A stretch of 14,028 bases of DNA, taken from positions 1 through 14,028 of the forward strand of contig UQMQ01000058.1 of NCBI GenBank assembly GCA_900542245.1, given 5' to 3'. Origin of the DNA: an uncultured Eubacteriales bacterium (GTDB lineage Bacteria > Bacillota > Clostridia > Peptostreptococcales > Anaerovoracaceae). Shown one piece after another: positions 1 to 6,877 of the stretch (the first letter of the stretch is position 1; each line of letters starts with the position of its first letter). Made by a program: the position numbers and the translations under genes. The notes under the pieces were generated by a model that was not told the origin of the DNA, ran no database searches, and saw only the letters and a program-made list of their open reading frames with translations.

Positions 1-578
1 ATTGATATATATCCCAGACCAGCACCAAGGAACGGTTTATCATAGAATATATAAAATAGATAGGCAACGACTATTGCGTGATAATCATAATCAAGACTTA
101 GCTCCATGGATAAGAACCCAAAAAAAGCTACAATCAGGATTGATAAAGCATACCAAGGATATTGATTGCTGATTTTATATTTAAGAATATCAATAATCCA
201 AATTGTAGCAAGGCATAGCGCTAAGGTAAACATTATATTGTTCCAATATGGAGAGAAACAAGTTTTTGATGTAAACAAATCAAAAGGCACTTCTGATATT
301 ACACCAAAAATTAAAAGCATAATCAGATATTTCATTCTGTTGCTAGTTTTGAAGAATCCCTCTACAAGCAAAAAAACAAACAGCGGGAATGCAATTCTGC
401 CCAAAATAGAAAATAGATTGGACAAATGCAAGAGAAAACCTTGTCCATTTAAATAAGGTGTTATTAAAGCGTTATTAACATGATCTATTAGCATAGATGC
501 AAATGCCAGATACTTTAGTTGTGATCCATTGAAGATCTGGATCTTCTTTAATTTTATCTGGCTGAACCTTGTATCCAT
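1..578 (-). CDS. TraX-family membrane protein (C-terminus cut by window edge)
   Basis: An open frame runs on the minus strand from ATG at 576-578 to the left edge without a stop (192 codons visible). AGAGGGG lies a few bases upstream as ribosome binding site. The product is strongly hydrophobic, with several predicted membrane helices. It shows TraX-family landmarks: SMLIDHV (residues 28-34), LGRIAFPLFVFLLVEGF (59-75), SEVPFDL (95-101) and a late DYDYHAIVVAY stretch (163-173). TraX was named for F-pilin N-acetylation, but relatives are common in Firmicutes chromosomes, where the substrate is unknown; the family resembles membrane acyltransferases. It lies 52 bases after the cheY-like gene on the same strand with no visible terminator between them, so read-through is possible. 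It is much more AT-rich than the rest of the window (about 31% G+C in five hand-counted lines), which suggests recent acquisition. Family call fairly sure, function unknown. Confidence 0.8.
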   Translation of the reverse strand, partial: MDTRFSQIKLKKIQIFNGSQLKYLAFASMLIDHVNNALITPYLNGQGFLLHLSNLFSILGRIAFPLFVFLLVEGFFKTSNRMKYLIMLLIFGVISEVPFDLFTSKTCFSPYWNNIMFTLALCLATIWIIDILKYKISNQYPWYALSILIVAFFGFLSMELSLDYDYHAIVVAYLFYIFYDKPFLGAGLGYIS

Positions 579-630
579 AATATCCCCTCTAATAGACTTT
601 TGTTTTTCTCTCTTATTTTTCGCTTTTGCC

Positions 631-1011
631 CTACTCTGCGTCCGGTACGTCTTTCACTGCGTCATTGAGGACCTTGAGCAGGTCATCCTTTTCGAACGGC
701 TTGAATACGAAGCCTTTCGCGCCGATCTCTTCGGCAGTATCCATGGTGTCATCGTATGCGAGTGAGGATACCATCACGATGTTGGCATCCGGAAATTCTC
801 CGATGATGGCCTTTGCAGCCTCCAGACCGTCCATGCCGGGCATCACGATATCCATGGTCACAAGATCCGGTCTATATGCTCTGTAGGATTGAATCGCGTC
901 TTCGCCGGTGCGGCAAAAGCCGATAATCTCAAAGTCGCTTCCTTCTAATAATTGTTTCATTTTGGCGTGTACGATGCGGGAATCGTCTACGATCATAAGT
1001 GTCTTGCTCAA
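631..1011 (-). CDS. cheY: stand-alone CheY-like response regulator receiver
   Basis: A 126-residue single-domain receiver. All phosphorylation-site residues are present: acidic pair D9/D10, phospho-acceptor D54 in the TMDIVMPG segment, switch serine S82 and K104 in the FKPF segment. There is no output domain, so it should act by phosphorylation-dependent protein contact, as CheY does at the flagellar motor. I chose the TTG start at 1009-1011 because AAGGAG lies 9 bases upstream and translation then begins SKTLMIVDDSR, the normal receiver N-terminus. The frame stays open to an ATG at 1056, but that would place the ribosome binding site inside the gene. It follows the CheX-like gene by 59 bases on the same strand, so its likely phosphatase is encoded next door. 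No histidine kinase is in the window. The partner (motor or another target) cannot be told from sequence. Confidence 0.9.
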   Translation of the reverse strand: MSKTLMIVDDSRIVHAKMKQLLEGSDFEIIGFCRTGEDAIQSYRAYRPDLVTMDIVMPGMDGLEAAKAIIGEFPDANIVMVSSLAYDDTMDTAEEIGAKGFVFKPFEKDDLLKVLNDAVKDVPDAE

Positions 1012-1070
1012 AATAATCAGCTCCTTTTCTCTGTATTCTCTGTTATTTCTAATCATTTATCGATTGTATC

Positions 1071-1565
1071 TCAACATAATTGCTTCAACGGGTCATGCAT
1101 GAATACTGCGGTACCGTCCTGGATGCCCAGATAACAGTACGCCAGCATCTCGTCAGTGCCCTCCTTGCCCGGCAGATAGTATCCCTCTTCAAAGCACGGA
1201 CAGTGAAAACGCGCCGGGGCGTGTGTTTCCCGGAATATCGCCGCTACGATGTGGCCGCAGACAACATTGAAAAATTCCATTGCACATTCCTTGATATCAT
1301 CCGGGTCCGTCACCGGTTCTCCCAGCATATGCTGCGCGATCAGCAGCAGAAACGTCCTGTCGGCATAGAATACCAGCCTGATCTGGTAGCCGCCGTTGGT
1401 CGTGGTATGAATGGTGCAGAGATCCATGTCCTGAAAACTGTTGGCTGCTCTGCAGTTTACGTCCATGATGCCGATATCTCGCAGGCATCGCTGCATTTGT
1501 TGGTTAATAATCTGATACAGATTGTCATCGCTCAGCGGATGGTCGTTCTCATAAGTTGTTTGCAT
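1071..1565 (-). CDS. CheX-like chemotaxis phosphatase
   Basis: A 164-residue protein with the core signature of the CheC/CheX/FliY phosphatases. Residues 93-104 read ECAMEFFNVVCG, matching the ExxxExxNxxxG helix in which the last Glu and the Asn (here E97 and N100) insert into the CheY active site to speed phospho-Asp hydrolysis. Only one such helix is seen, as in CheX rather than CheC. The length is close to CheX (about 155 residues). The N-terminal half (about 10-85) and a cysteine-containing stretch near 120-130 are not typical, so it is a divergent member. It starts at ATG 1563-1565 with AAAGGG upstream. It sits 46 bases after the fapA-like gene and 59 before the cheY-like gene, which supports a role in dephosphorylating that receiver. 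Family call is by motif, not overall similarity. Confidence 0.72.
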   Translation of the reverse strand: MQTTYENDHPLSDDNLYQIINQQMQRCLRDIGIMDVNCRAANSFQDMDLCTIHTTTNGGYQIRLVFYADRTFLLLIAQHMLGEPVTDPDDIKECAMEFFNVVCGHIVAAIFRETHAPARFHCPCFEEGYYLPGKEGTDEMLAYCYLGIQDGTAVFMHDPLKQLC

Positions 1566-1611
1566 AAATGTACCCTTTCCCTTTTTGGATCTTTTGGTGA
1601 TCGTGGTGTCG

Positions 1612-3504
1612 TCAGCCCAGTACCAGCTTGCCTGAGATCAGCAATGCATGGATATTGCAGTAAGAGCTGACTTGTTCTATGGTCTGCTCTATTTCGCCTA
1701 TTTTGACACGGGTGACAGGGTAGATCATATCGCTGATGATACGGCATTGCTCGATGTCAATGCGCTTTTGCTCCAGTTCCTTGAGCTGCTTGAGCAGTCG
1801 TTCACGTTTCATAGTGAAAATATTCTTCTGCAGTCTTTGCTTTGCCAAAAGCTGCGCGCGGTTCATCGCCTTCTGCACGTCTTCGACCACATCATCGCCG
1901 ACGTCCAGATACTGAATGTTCTTCTGGACCGCGTCGATATCCTTTTCGGTCTGCTGCAGGGTGCGTGTCAGCTCTTCGCGCTGCTGTCTGACGAACGGGT
2001 AATCGCCGACAAAGAGTTCGGTCAGGCGCTCAGAACGCGAACCGATAACCGTCGCACTGATGAGATTGCCCGCTGTCAGTTTGCCGCCGATGATGGTCCC
2101 TCTGCCGGTACGCACAACGATCTGGTCATCGCTGTAGACATTGGCCGTCAGGATACTGCTTGCGGTCACGCTGTCCTTGGCATAGACGACACAGTTCTCA
2201 AGGAACTGCGCGTTGACAGAGCGCTGCGACTTGATCACAGCTCTGCCGTCTCCGAGGACGCCCTTGCGGATGATGATATCGCCGCCTGCGTCGATCACAG
2301 CGCCTTCCACCATGCCGTCGATGACGATATTGCCTTTGGCCTGCACGATGAAGCCGTTTTTCACGTCGCCTGTAATATGTACATCGCCCGGGAAGTCTAT
2401 GTTGCCGACTCCGTAATCGACATTGCCGAATACGTTATACAGCGGCTGCACATGAAAAACGCCGTTGCGATACTGCAGATGCCCGTCCAAAGTCGCCACT
2501 AATTTGCTCTTGTCCTCGCTGACCGCTGTATTGTAGCCGCCTGACAGGTAGACCTCCCGTCCGTCCTGCGGCGGGATCACTGTGCCGAGTACTGTCATGC
2601 CCTGCGTACCCTTGGTCGGCGGGAAAGCCTCCGCTAAGACGTCACCCTCATGGATGACCTGCATGTTCGCTCTGGCACGATAGTCTACACTGCCGTGATC
2701 CTTGACCGCAAGGGTTTTCTCAAAGTCATGCGGATAATGCTCCTTGATCCAGCCATCTTTGCCGGGGATCATCCGCAGCCCTCTTGCAATCAGGAAAAGC
2801 TGGAAATATTCAGGGCGCTCGGAAATGCTCAGCAGGCGTTCCGCGTCCAGCCCATAATTGACAGTCTCCGCATAGACCGCCTCATGAATCGCTTCATAGG
2901 TAATACCTTTGCCGTTTCCGATCGGCGGGAACAGGAACAGCCATGCACCGAGTCCATCCTTGGCGACATAAACAAGTGCGTCCGCATCCATATCCATTTT
3001 CAAACCATCCTGCGGATGAGACATGCGGAAGCGCTTCTTGGCCTCCGTGAGCAGCTTCGTGCCCAGACGCTGCTTTTCGGATTCCAGCTCCTGATCGGTC
3101 ATCGGCACCGGCAAGATGTCCGGCTCCTCCATAATGAGTCTGGCTTCCGTCTGCGGCTCGTCCAGTTTGTCATTCCATTCATCCCAAAGCGTGAACAGCA
3201 TACTGTTGGCAGGAATTTGGAAAATACCGCGTCCCATGTTTTCCTCGTACTCGTGCAAGTCCGCTTCCTGCAGATCGTTCGGGTCTATGCCGTCTGCGCC
3301 TGTCTGACCGGCTGCACTTGTCCGGCTGCCTTCTTCGTTCTGTGTCTCTGCACTTCGGATGGGTGCAGATGCCGGGGACCGGGTCGTTATCTCTTCAGAA
3401 GTCGTCGTGTTTGCCGTCGTATCCGGTGGTAAATCGGCTGTTTCTGAGGTGGGTGATGACTTTCGTATGCGTGAAAAAATCCGTTGCTTTTGTTCATGAT
3501 TCAT
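1612..3504 (-). CDS. fapA: FapA-domain (DUF342) protein
   Basis: A 630-residue protein. The N-terminal ~90 residues are rich in Ser, Thr, Glu and Pro and look disordered. A FapA N-terminal region follows, including GDVLAEAFPPTKGTQGMTVLG near residues 285-305. Next comes a long run of short Gly/Val/Ile-rich strands (about 345-500; for example FPGDVHITGDVKNGFIVQAKG), typical of the FapA right-handed beta-helix. A Lys/Gln/Glu-rich coiled coil (about 520-595) follows, then a short C-terminal tail. The family was named from Vibrio flagellar assembly protein A, which affects polar flagellum placement; its role in Firmicutes is not settled. I chose ATG 3502-3504 because GGAGGT lies 7 bases upstream; an in-frame ATG at 3525 has no such site. 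It is first in an apparent operon with the CheX-like and CheY-like genes, which fits a motility link. The gene symbol reflects the domain only. Confidence 0.87.
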   Translation of the reverse strand: MNHEQKQRIFSRIRKSSPTSETADLPPDTTANTTTSEEITTRSPASAPIRSAETQNEEGSRTSAAGQTGADGIDPNDLQEADLHEYEENMGRGIFQIPANSMLFTLWDEWNDKLDEPQTEARLIMEEPDILPVPMTDQELESEKQRLGTKLLTEAKKRFRMSHPQDGLKMDMDADALVYVAKDGLGAWLFLFPPIGNGKGITYEAIHEAVYAETVNYGLDAERLLSISERPEYFQLFLIARGLRMIPGKDGWIKEHYPHDFEKTLAVKDHGSVDYRARANMQVIHEGDVLAEAFPPTKGTQGMTVLGTVIPPQDGREVYLSGGYNTAVSEDKSKLVATLDGHLQYRNGVFHVQPLYNVFGNVDYGVGNIDFPGDVHITGDVKNGFIVQAKGNIVIDGMVEGAVIDAGGDIIIRKGVLGDGRAVIKSQRSVNAQFLENCVVYAKDSVTASSILTANVYSDDQIVVRTGRGTIIGGKLTAGNLISATVIGSRSERLTELFVGDYPFVRQQREELTRTLQQTEKDIDAVQKNIQYLDVGDDVVEDVQKAMNRAQLLAKQRLQKNIFTMKRERLLKQLKELEQKRIDIEQCRIISDMIYPVTRVKIGEIEQTIEQVSSYCNIHALLISGKLVLG

Positions 3505-3548
3505 GTAACCTACCTCCGTTGTCACTATTAATTTTTATCCACGTCATT

Positions 3549-3577
3549 ATTTTAACATGTTTATGAAAAATTGACAA
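3549..3577 (-). promoter_or_regulatory. sigma-A promoter of the fapA-cheX-cheY unit
   Basis: Read on the minus strand: TTGTCA (3572-3577), a 17-base spacer and TAAAAT (3549-3554). Both hexamers match 5 of 6 consensus bases, and TG one base upstream of the -10 makes it an extended -10 element. Transcription should start near 3542, giving a leader of about 38 bases to the fapA start. No sigma-D-type motility promoter was seen here, so the unit looks constitutively transcribed rather than tied to the late flagellar regulon. Confidence 0.75.
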
Positions 3578-3644
3578 GAGTCTCGATGGCTTACACGCCA
3601 AAAAAGGCATTACTTTTGTCTATCGCACCGCCGCGCCGCGCGTA

Positions 3645-3683
3645 AGACCCCCGGAACGCGCAGGAGGCGCATGCCGGGGGTCT
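3645..3683 (-). terminator. GC-rich hairpin after the ABC-F gene
   Basis: A perfect 10-bp stem (3645-3654 with 3674-3683, AGACCCCCGG and its complement) encloses a loop that contains a smaller GCGC pairing. It lies 26 bases after the ABC-F stop codon. In the direction of transcription no U-run follows at once; a short T-run comes only about 40 bases later, near 3600-3606. It may terminate without a U-tract or act as a 3' stabiliser. Confidence 0.6.
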
Positions 3684-3709
3684 GTATGCTCAGGATATTG
3701 CCGGAACGG

Positions 3710-5296
3710 CTATGCCTCGCCGATGTATTCGTCGTAGCTGCAGAACTTATCGACAATGCTGCCGTCCGACTGGATCTCGATGATGCGGTTTGCGATGGTC
3801 TGGATAAATTCGTGGTCGTGTGACGCGAAGAGCACGCCGCCCTTAAAGGCGATCAGCCCCTCGTTGACCGCGGTGATGGACTCAAGGTCCAAATGGTTGG
3901 TCGGCTGGTCGAGCACGAGCATATTCGAGCCGAAGAGCATCATCCGAGAAAGCATGCAGCGCACCTTTTCGCCGCCGGAGAGGACCTTGACCGGTTTGTA
4001 GACCTCGTCGCCGGAGAACAGCATCTTGCCGAGGAAGCCGCGCAGGAAGGTCTCGCTGGTGTCCTGTGAATACTGTGAGAGCCATTCGACAAGATTCAGA
4101 TCGCAGCCGTTAAAGAAGTCCGAGTTGTCGAGCGGGAAATACGAGGTCGCGATCGTCACGCCCCATTTATAGCTACCCGCGTCCGGCTCCAGTTCGCCCA
4201 TGATGATCTTGAACAGCGTGGTGTTCGCGATCTCGTTTTCACCGACAAAGGCGATCTTATCTCCGTTGTTGACACGGAAGGACACGTTGTCGAGCACCTT
4301 GACGCCGTCGATGGTCTTGGAGATGCCCTCCACCTGCAGGATTTCCTTGCCCGGCTCACGGTCCATCTTAAAGCCGACGAACGGGTAACGGCGCGAGGAC
4401 GCCGGCATTTCCTCCACGCTCAGCTTATCCAACAGCTTGCGGCGCGAGGTCGCCTGCTTGGATTTGGACTTGTTGGCGGAGAAACGCTGGATGAACGCCT
4501 GCAGCTCCTTGATCTTTTCTTCATTCTTTTTGTTCTGATCCTTGATCATGCGCTGTACCAGCTGGCTGGATTCGTACCAGAACTCATAGTTGCCGACATA
4601 CATCTTGATCTTGCCGTAATCGACGTCGACGATGTTCGTGCAGACCGTATTGAGGAAATGTCTGTCGTGCGAAACGACCAGCACCGTTCCCGGATATTCC
4701 ATCAAAAAATCCTCCAGCCAGGCGATGGCTTTGACGTCCAGATGGTTGGTCGGCTCGTCAAGCAGGATGATGCCCGGATTGCCGAACAGCGCCTGCGCGA
4801 GCAGCACCTTGACCTTTTCTTTCGCGGTCAGGCTCGCCATCTGCGCATAGAGAATGTCCGCCGAAAGTCCGAGTCCTTGAATCAGGCGGCTCACATCGGA
4901 CTCTGCCTCCCAGCCGTTCATTTCCGCGAACTCGGATTCCAGCTCCGCGGCGCGCATGCCGTCTTCATCGCTGAAATCTTCCTTCATGTAGATGGCGTCC
5001 TTTTCCTTCATCACATCGTACAGACGGCGGTTACCCATGATAACGGTATCGAGCACCGTAAATTCGTCGAATGCGAAATGGTCCTGTTTGAGTACAGACA
5101 TCCGCACGCCCGGTTTGAGGGATACGTCTCCGGTGGTCGGGTCGAGATCGCCCGAAAGGATGCGCAGGAACGTGGATTTGCCCGCGCCGTTGGCGCCGAT
5201 GATGCCGTAGCAATTGCCCGGCGTGAATTTGAGATCCACATCCTTAAACAGCGGCTGACCGCTGAAGTTCATACTGACATTTGTAACTGTTAACAT
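3710..5296 (-). CDS. ykpA: YkpA/YbiT-type ABC-F ATPase
   Basis: A 528-residue soluble protein with two ABC ATPase domains and no membrane segments, the ABC-F layout. Domain 1 has Walker A GANGAGKST (34-42), Walker B with LLDEPTNHLD (178-187) and H-loop H210; its signature region reads LTAKEK rather than LSGGEK. The interdomain linker spans about 240-300. Domain 2 has a degenerate Walker A (GENEIANTT, 352-360, no lysine), a canonical LSGGEK (439-444), a Walker B ending in DQPTNHLD (Gln464 where Glu is usual) and H493. The conserved ends of both domains closely resemble Bacillus YkpA as I recall it. ABC-F proteins bind the ribosomal E site; YkpA-type members are housekeeping or stress factors rather than proven resistance proteins. 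The start at 5296 has AAGGAAG upstream. It is apparently monocistronic, with its own promoter and a hairpin in its leader. Confidence 0.95.
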   Translation of the reverse strand: MLTVTNVSMNFSGQPLFKDVDLKFTPGNCYGIIGANGAGKSTFLRILSGDLDPTTGDVSLKPGVRMSVLKQDHFAFDEFTVLDTVIMGNRRLYDVMKEKDAIYMKEDFSDEDGMRAAELESEFAEMNGWEAESDVSRLIQGLGLSADILYAQMASLTAKEKVKVLLAQALFGNPGIILLDEPTNHLDVKAIAWLEDFLMEYPGTVLVVSHDRHFLNTVCTNIVDVDYGKIKMYVGNYEFWYESSQLVQRMIKDQNKKNEEKIKELQAFIQRFSANKSKSKQATSRRKLLDKLSVEEMPASSRRYPFVGFKMDREPGKEILQVEGISKTIDGVKVLDNVSFRVNNGDKIAFVGENEIANTTLFKIIMGELEPDAGSYKWGVTIATSYFPLDNSDFFNGCDLNLVEWLSQYSQDTSETFLRGFLGKMLFSGDEVYKPVKVLSGGEKVRCMLSRMMLFGSNMLVLDQPTNHLDLESITAVNEGLIAFKGGVLFASHDHEFIQTIANRIIEIQSDGSIVDKFCSYDEYIGEA

Positions 5297-5324
5297 TGAT
5301 TCTTCCTTTTCTTTTTATTCATGC

Positions 5325-5347
5325 AAAAAGGGCGCTCGGCCCTTTTT
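5325..5347 (-). terminator. terminator-like hairpin in the ABC-F leader
   Basis: AAAAAGGGC (5325-5333) pairs perfectly with GCCCTTTTT (5339-5347) around a 5-base loop, giving a GC stem followed by five U residues on the minus strand (and also on the plus strand). It lies 28 bases before the ABC-F start codon and downstream of the likely ABC-F promoter. It could be an attenuator of that gene, or the original terminator of the MATE gene whose 3' end survives just upstream. Confidence 0.7.
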
Positions 5348-5366
5348 CTTGCTATCGTCTATCCGT

Positions 5367-5395
5367 ATTATACGGGAAAATGCCGCAAAAAGCAA
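5367..5395 (-). promoter_or_regulatory. probable promoter of the ABC-F gene
   Basis: Read on the minus strand: TTGCTT (5390-5395), a 17-base spacer and a perfect TATAAT (5367-5372). The -35 matches only 3 of 6 consensus bases. The -10 sits inside a perfect 6+1+6 palindrome, CCGTAT-T-ATACGG (5363-5375), which could be an operator. The predicted start near 5360 leaves only about a dozen bases before the leader hairpin. Confidence 0.5.
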
Positions 5396-5416
5396 TCCGC
5401 AATTATCGGACAGCTT

Positions 5417-5575
5417 TTACGTCTGCGCTTCATCTAGCCTGCGCAGGGCTTTTTTGAACTGTACCGCAAAAATCATGACGGTGCAGAGTACCGCGATGCC
5501 GTCCGCGATCGGCTCCGTGGTATACACCGCCATGGTCTGATCTGCCATCAGGCGCGGCATCAGATAATTCCTCGA
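5417..5575 (-). pseudogene. 3' remnant of a MATE-family efflux gene
   Basis: The minus-strand frame ending at TAA 5417-5419 encodes about 52 residues beginning SRNYLMPRLM and including AVYTTEPIADGIAV and FAVQFKKALRRL. This resembles the last helix and basic tail of MATE transporters, where an (A/T)EPIAD motif followed by a hydrophobic helix and an F-rich basic end is common. Nothing upstream encodes the other eleven helices: the frame runs straight into the dnaJ terminator and hits a stop at 5600-5602. There is an ATG at 5560 but no convincing ribosome binding site. I read it as the tail left after a deletion between dnaJ and the ABC-F gene. It is not closely similar to the C-terminus of the intact MATE protein at 10752-12167, so it is not obviously a recent duplicate of it. 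The match is from memory of the family. Confidence 0.58.
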
Positions 5576-5613
5576 AAAAAGAATCCCCCGGGTTTTGCTT
5601 TACCCCGAGGGAT
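5575..5613 (-). terminator. intrinsic terminator of the hrcA-dnaJ operon
   Basis: A 12-bp stem with two G-U wobbles (5602-5613 with 5583-5594) and a 7-base loop is followed on the minus strand by TC and six T residues (5575-5580). It lies about 30 bases after the dnaJ stop. This is a textbook intrinsic terminator closing the heat-shock operon. Confidence 0.92.
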
Positions 5614-5643
5614 ATCCATCGTAATCTGTTTTTCCGTCAACGG

Positions 5644-6801
5644 CTAGCTGAAGAATTCTTTGAATTTTTCCTTAAAGGAATTCCGCTTCTGATAGCACTC
5701 TTCCGTCACGACCTTGCCCATATCCTCAATCGCCTTTTTCTGTTTGTGGTTCAGCTTGGTCGGCACTTCGAGATTGACCTTGACGTACAAATCGCCCTTA
5801 GCCTCTCTCTTGAGATATTTTACGCCCTTATCCTTGAGACGGAAGGTCGTACCCGGCTGTGTGCCTGCCGGTACCTTATAGGAGACCTTGCCCTCCAGTG
5901 TCGGTACGACAATCTCTGCGCCGAGGGCTGCCTGGTCGAAGCTGATCGGGATCTCCAGATAAAGATCCGCGCCGTTGCGCTTGAACACCTTGTGCGGTTT
6001 TACCTGCAGCACAATGTATAAATCGCCCGCCGGTCCGCCGTTGATGCCCGGTTCGCCCTGTCCTCTGATCGGAATGACGGATTCGTTGTCCACACCTGCC
6101 GGAATATCCACAGAAATCGTGACGGTCTTGCGAATCTTGCCCTGTCCTTTGCAGTCCGGACAAGGCTCGTCGATGATCTTGCCGCTGCCACCGCACTGGT
6201 CACAGGTCGTGACGGACTGGAACTGTCCGAACGGGGTTCGCTGCATCTGGCTGATCTGTCCGCTGCCGCCGCATTTCGGGCAGGTCTTTTTGGACGTACC
6301 CGGTTTCGCGCCCTCGCCCTTACAGGTCGGGCAGGAGACGAACTTATTCAGCTCGATCTTCTTCGTCGTACCGAAAGCCGCCTCTTCAAAGGTGATGGAA
6401 ATTGCCTTTTGCAGATCCTTGCCCTTGCGCGGCTGGTTTGCACGTCTCTGGCTGCCACCGCCGAAGCCGCCGCCGAACGCACTGCCGAACATATCGAAAA
6501 TATCTTCAAAGCCGCCGAAACCGCCTGCACCGCCGAAGCCGCCGAAGCCGCCTGCGCCGCCCATGCCGTTCGGATCTACGCCTGCATGACCGAACCGGTC
6601 GTACTTACTCTTTTTATCGGGGTCAGACAGAACGCTGTAGGCTTCATTGACTTCCTTGAATTTTTCTTCGGCTTCCTTGTTGCCGGGGTTCTTGTCGGGG
6701 TGATACTTCATGGCCATCTTACGAAAGGCCTTTTTGATCTCCTCCTCGCTTGCCCCTTTTTGCAAGCCAAGCACTTCATAGTAATCGCGTTTTTCTGCCA
6801 T
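5644..6801 (-). CDS. dnaJ: molecular chaperone DnaJ (Hsp40)
   Basis: A 385-residue full-length type I DnaJ. The J domain (about 5-70) carries the HPD motif at H34-P35-D36, which stimulates the DnaK ATPase. A Gly/Phe-rich linker (about 78-116) follows and contains an exact tandem duplication of nine residues (GGAGGFGGF, 81-98). The zinc-binding domain has all four CxxCxGxG motifs (C157/C160, C174/C177, C200/C203, C214/C217). The C-terminal substrate-binding and dimerisation region completes the protein. It delivers unfolded clients to DnaK in the cytoplasm. It is the last gene of the hrcA operon, 76 bases after dnaK, with a stem-loop in the gap and a strong terminator behind it. The start at 6801 has a modest AGAGAGG site six bases upstream, weaker than the AAGGAGG of dnaK, which fits lower DnaJ output. 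Confidence 0.98.
   Translation of the reverse strand: MAEKRDYYEVLGLQKGASEEEIKKAFRKMAMKYHPDKNPGNKEAEEKFKEVNEAYSVLSDPDKKSKYDRFGHAGVDPNGMGGAGGFGGFGGAGGFGGFEDIFDMFGSAFGGGFGGGSQRRANQPRKGKDLQKAISITFEEAAFGTTKKIELNKFVSCPTCKGEGAKPGTSKKTCPKCGGSGQISQMQRTPFGQFQSVTTCDQCGGSGKIIDEPCPDCKGQGKIRKTVTISVDIPAGVDNESVIPIRGQGEPGINGGPAGDLYIVLQVKPHKVFKRNGADLYLEIPISFDQAALGAEIVVPTLEGKVSYKVPAGTQPGTTFRLKDKGVKYLKREAKGDLYVKVNLEVPTKLNHKQKKAIEDMGKVVTEECYQKRNSFKEKFKEFFS
6508..6561 (-). repeat. 27-base tandem duplication in the dnaJ Gly/Phe linker
   Basis: Two adjacent 27-base units each encode GGAGGFGGF (DnaJ residues 81-89 and 90-98), with only synonymous differences. The Gly/Phe linker tolerates length change, so this is probably harmless slippage within the gene. 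Confidence 0.85.
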
Positions 6802-6827
6802 AATAAACCTCTCTCATGACGCCCTAA

Positions 6828-6851
6828 ACGCCGGAGCAGATGCTCCAGCGT
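6828..6851 (-). other. stem-loop in the dnaK-dnaJ gap
   Basis: ACGCTGGAGCA and TGCTCCGGCGT (6841-6851 with 6828-6838) pair over 11 positions with one G-U wobble and a very tight loop. Only TTTA follows on the minus strand, so it is at best a weak terminator. It may partly terminate, protect the dnaK 3' end, or mark an RNA processing site that sets the DnaK to DnaJ ratio. Confidence 0.65.
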
Positions 6852-6877
6852 CCAGTGCAATTTGCTTCTATCTACAA

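Noticed and set aside
166..456. 96-codon plus-strand frame at the left edge
   Set aside because: It is antisense to the traX-like gene, which has family motifs and a ribosome binding site.
1012..1056. Upstream in-frame ATG of the CheY-like gene at 1056
   Set aside because: The added 15 residues do not belong to a receiver domain and the region contains the AAGGAG site for the TTG start.
1080..2502. Long plus-strand open frames opposite the CheX-like and fapA genes (1080-1670 and 1648-2502)
   Set aside because: They are antisense to well-supported genes, show no recognisable domain and have no convincing ribosome binding site.
4658..5293. 211-codon plus-strand open frame opposite the ABC-F gene
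   Set aside because: Composition-driven antisense frame of a clearly conserved protein.
5349..5540. 63-codon plus-strand frame opposite the MATE remnant
   Set aside because: The minus strand has the recognisable transporter tail; the plus frame has neither domain nor start signal.
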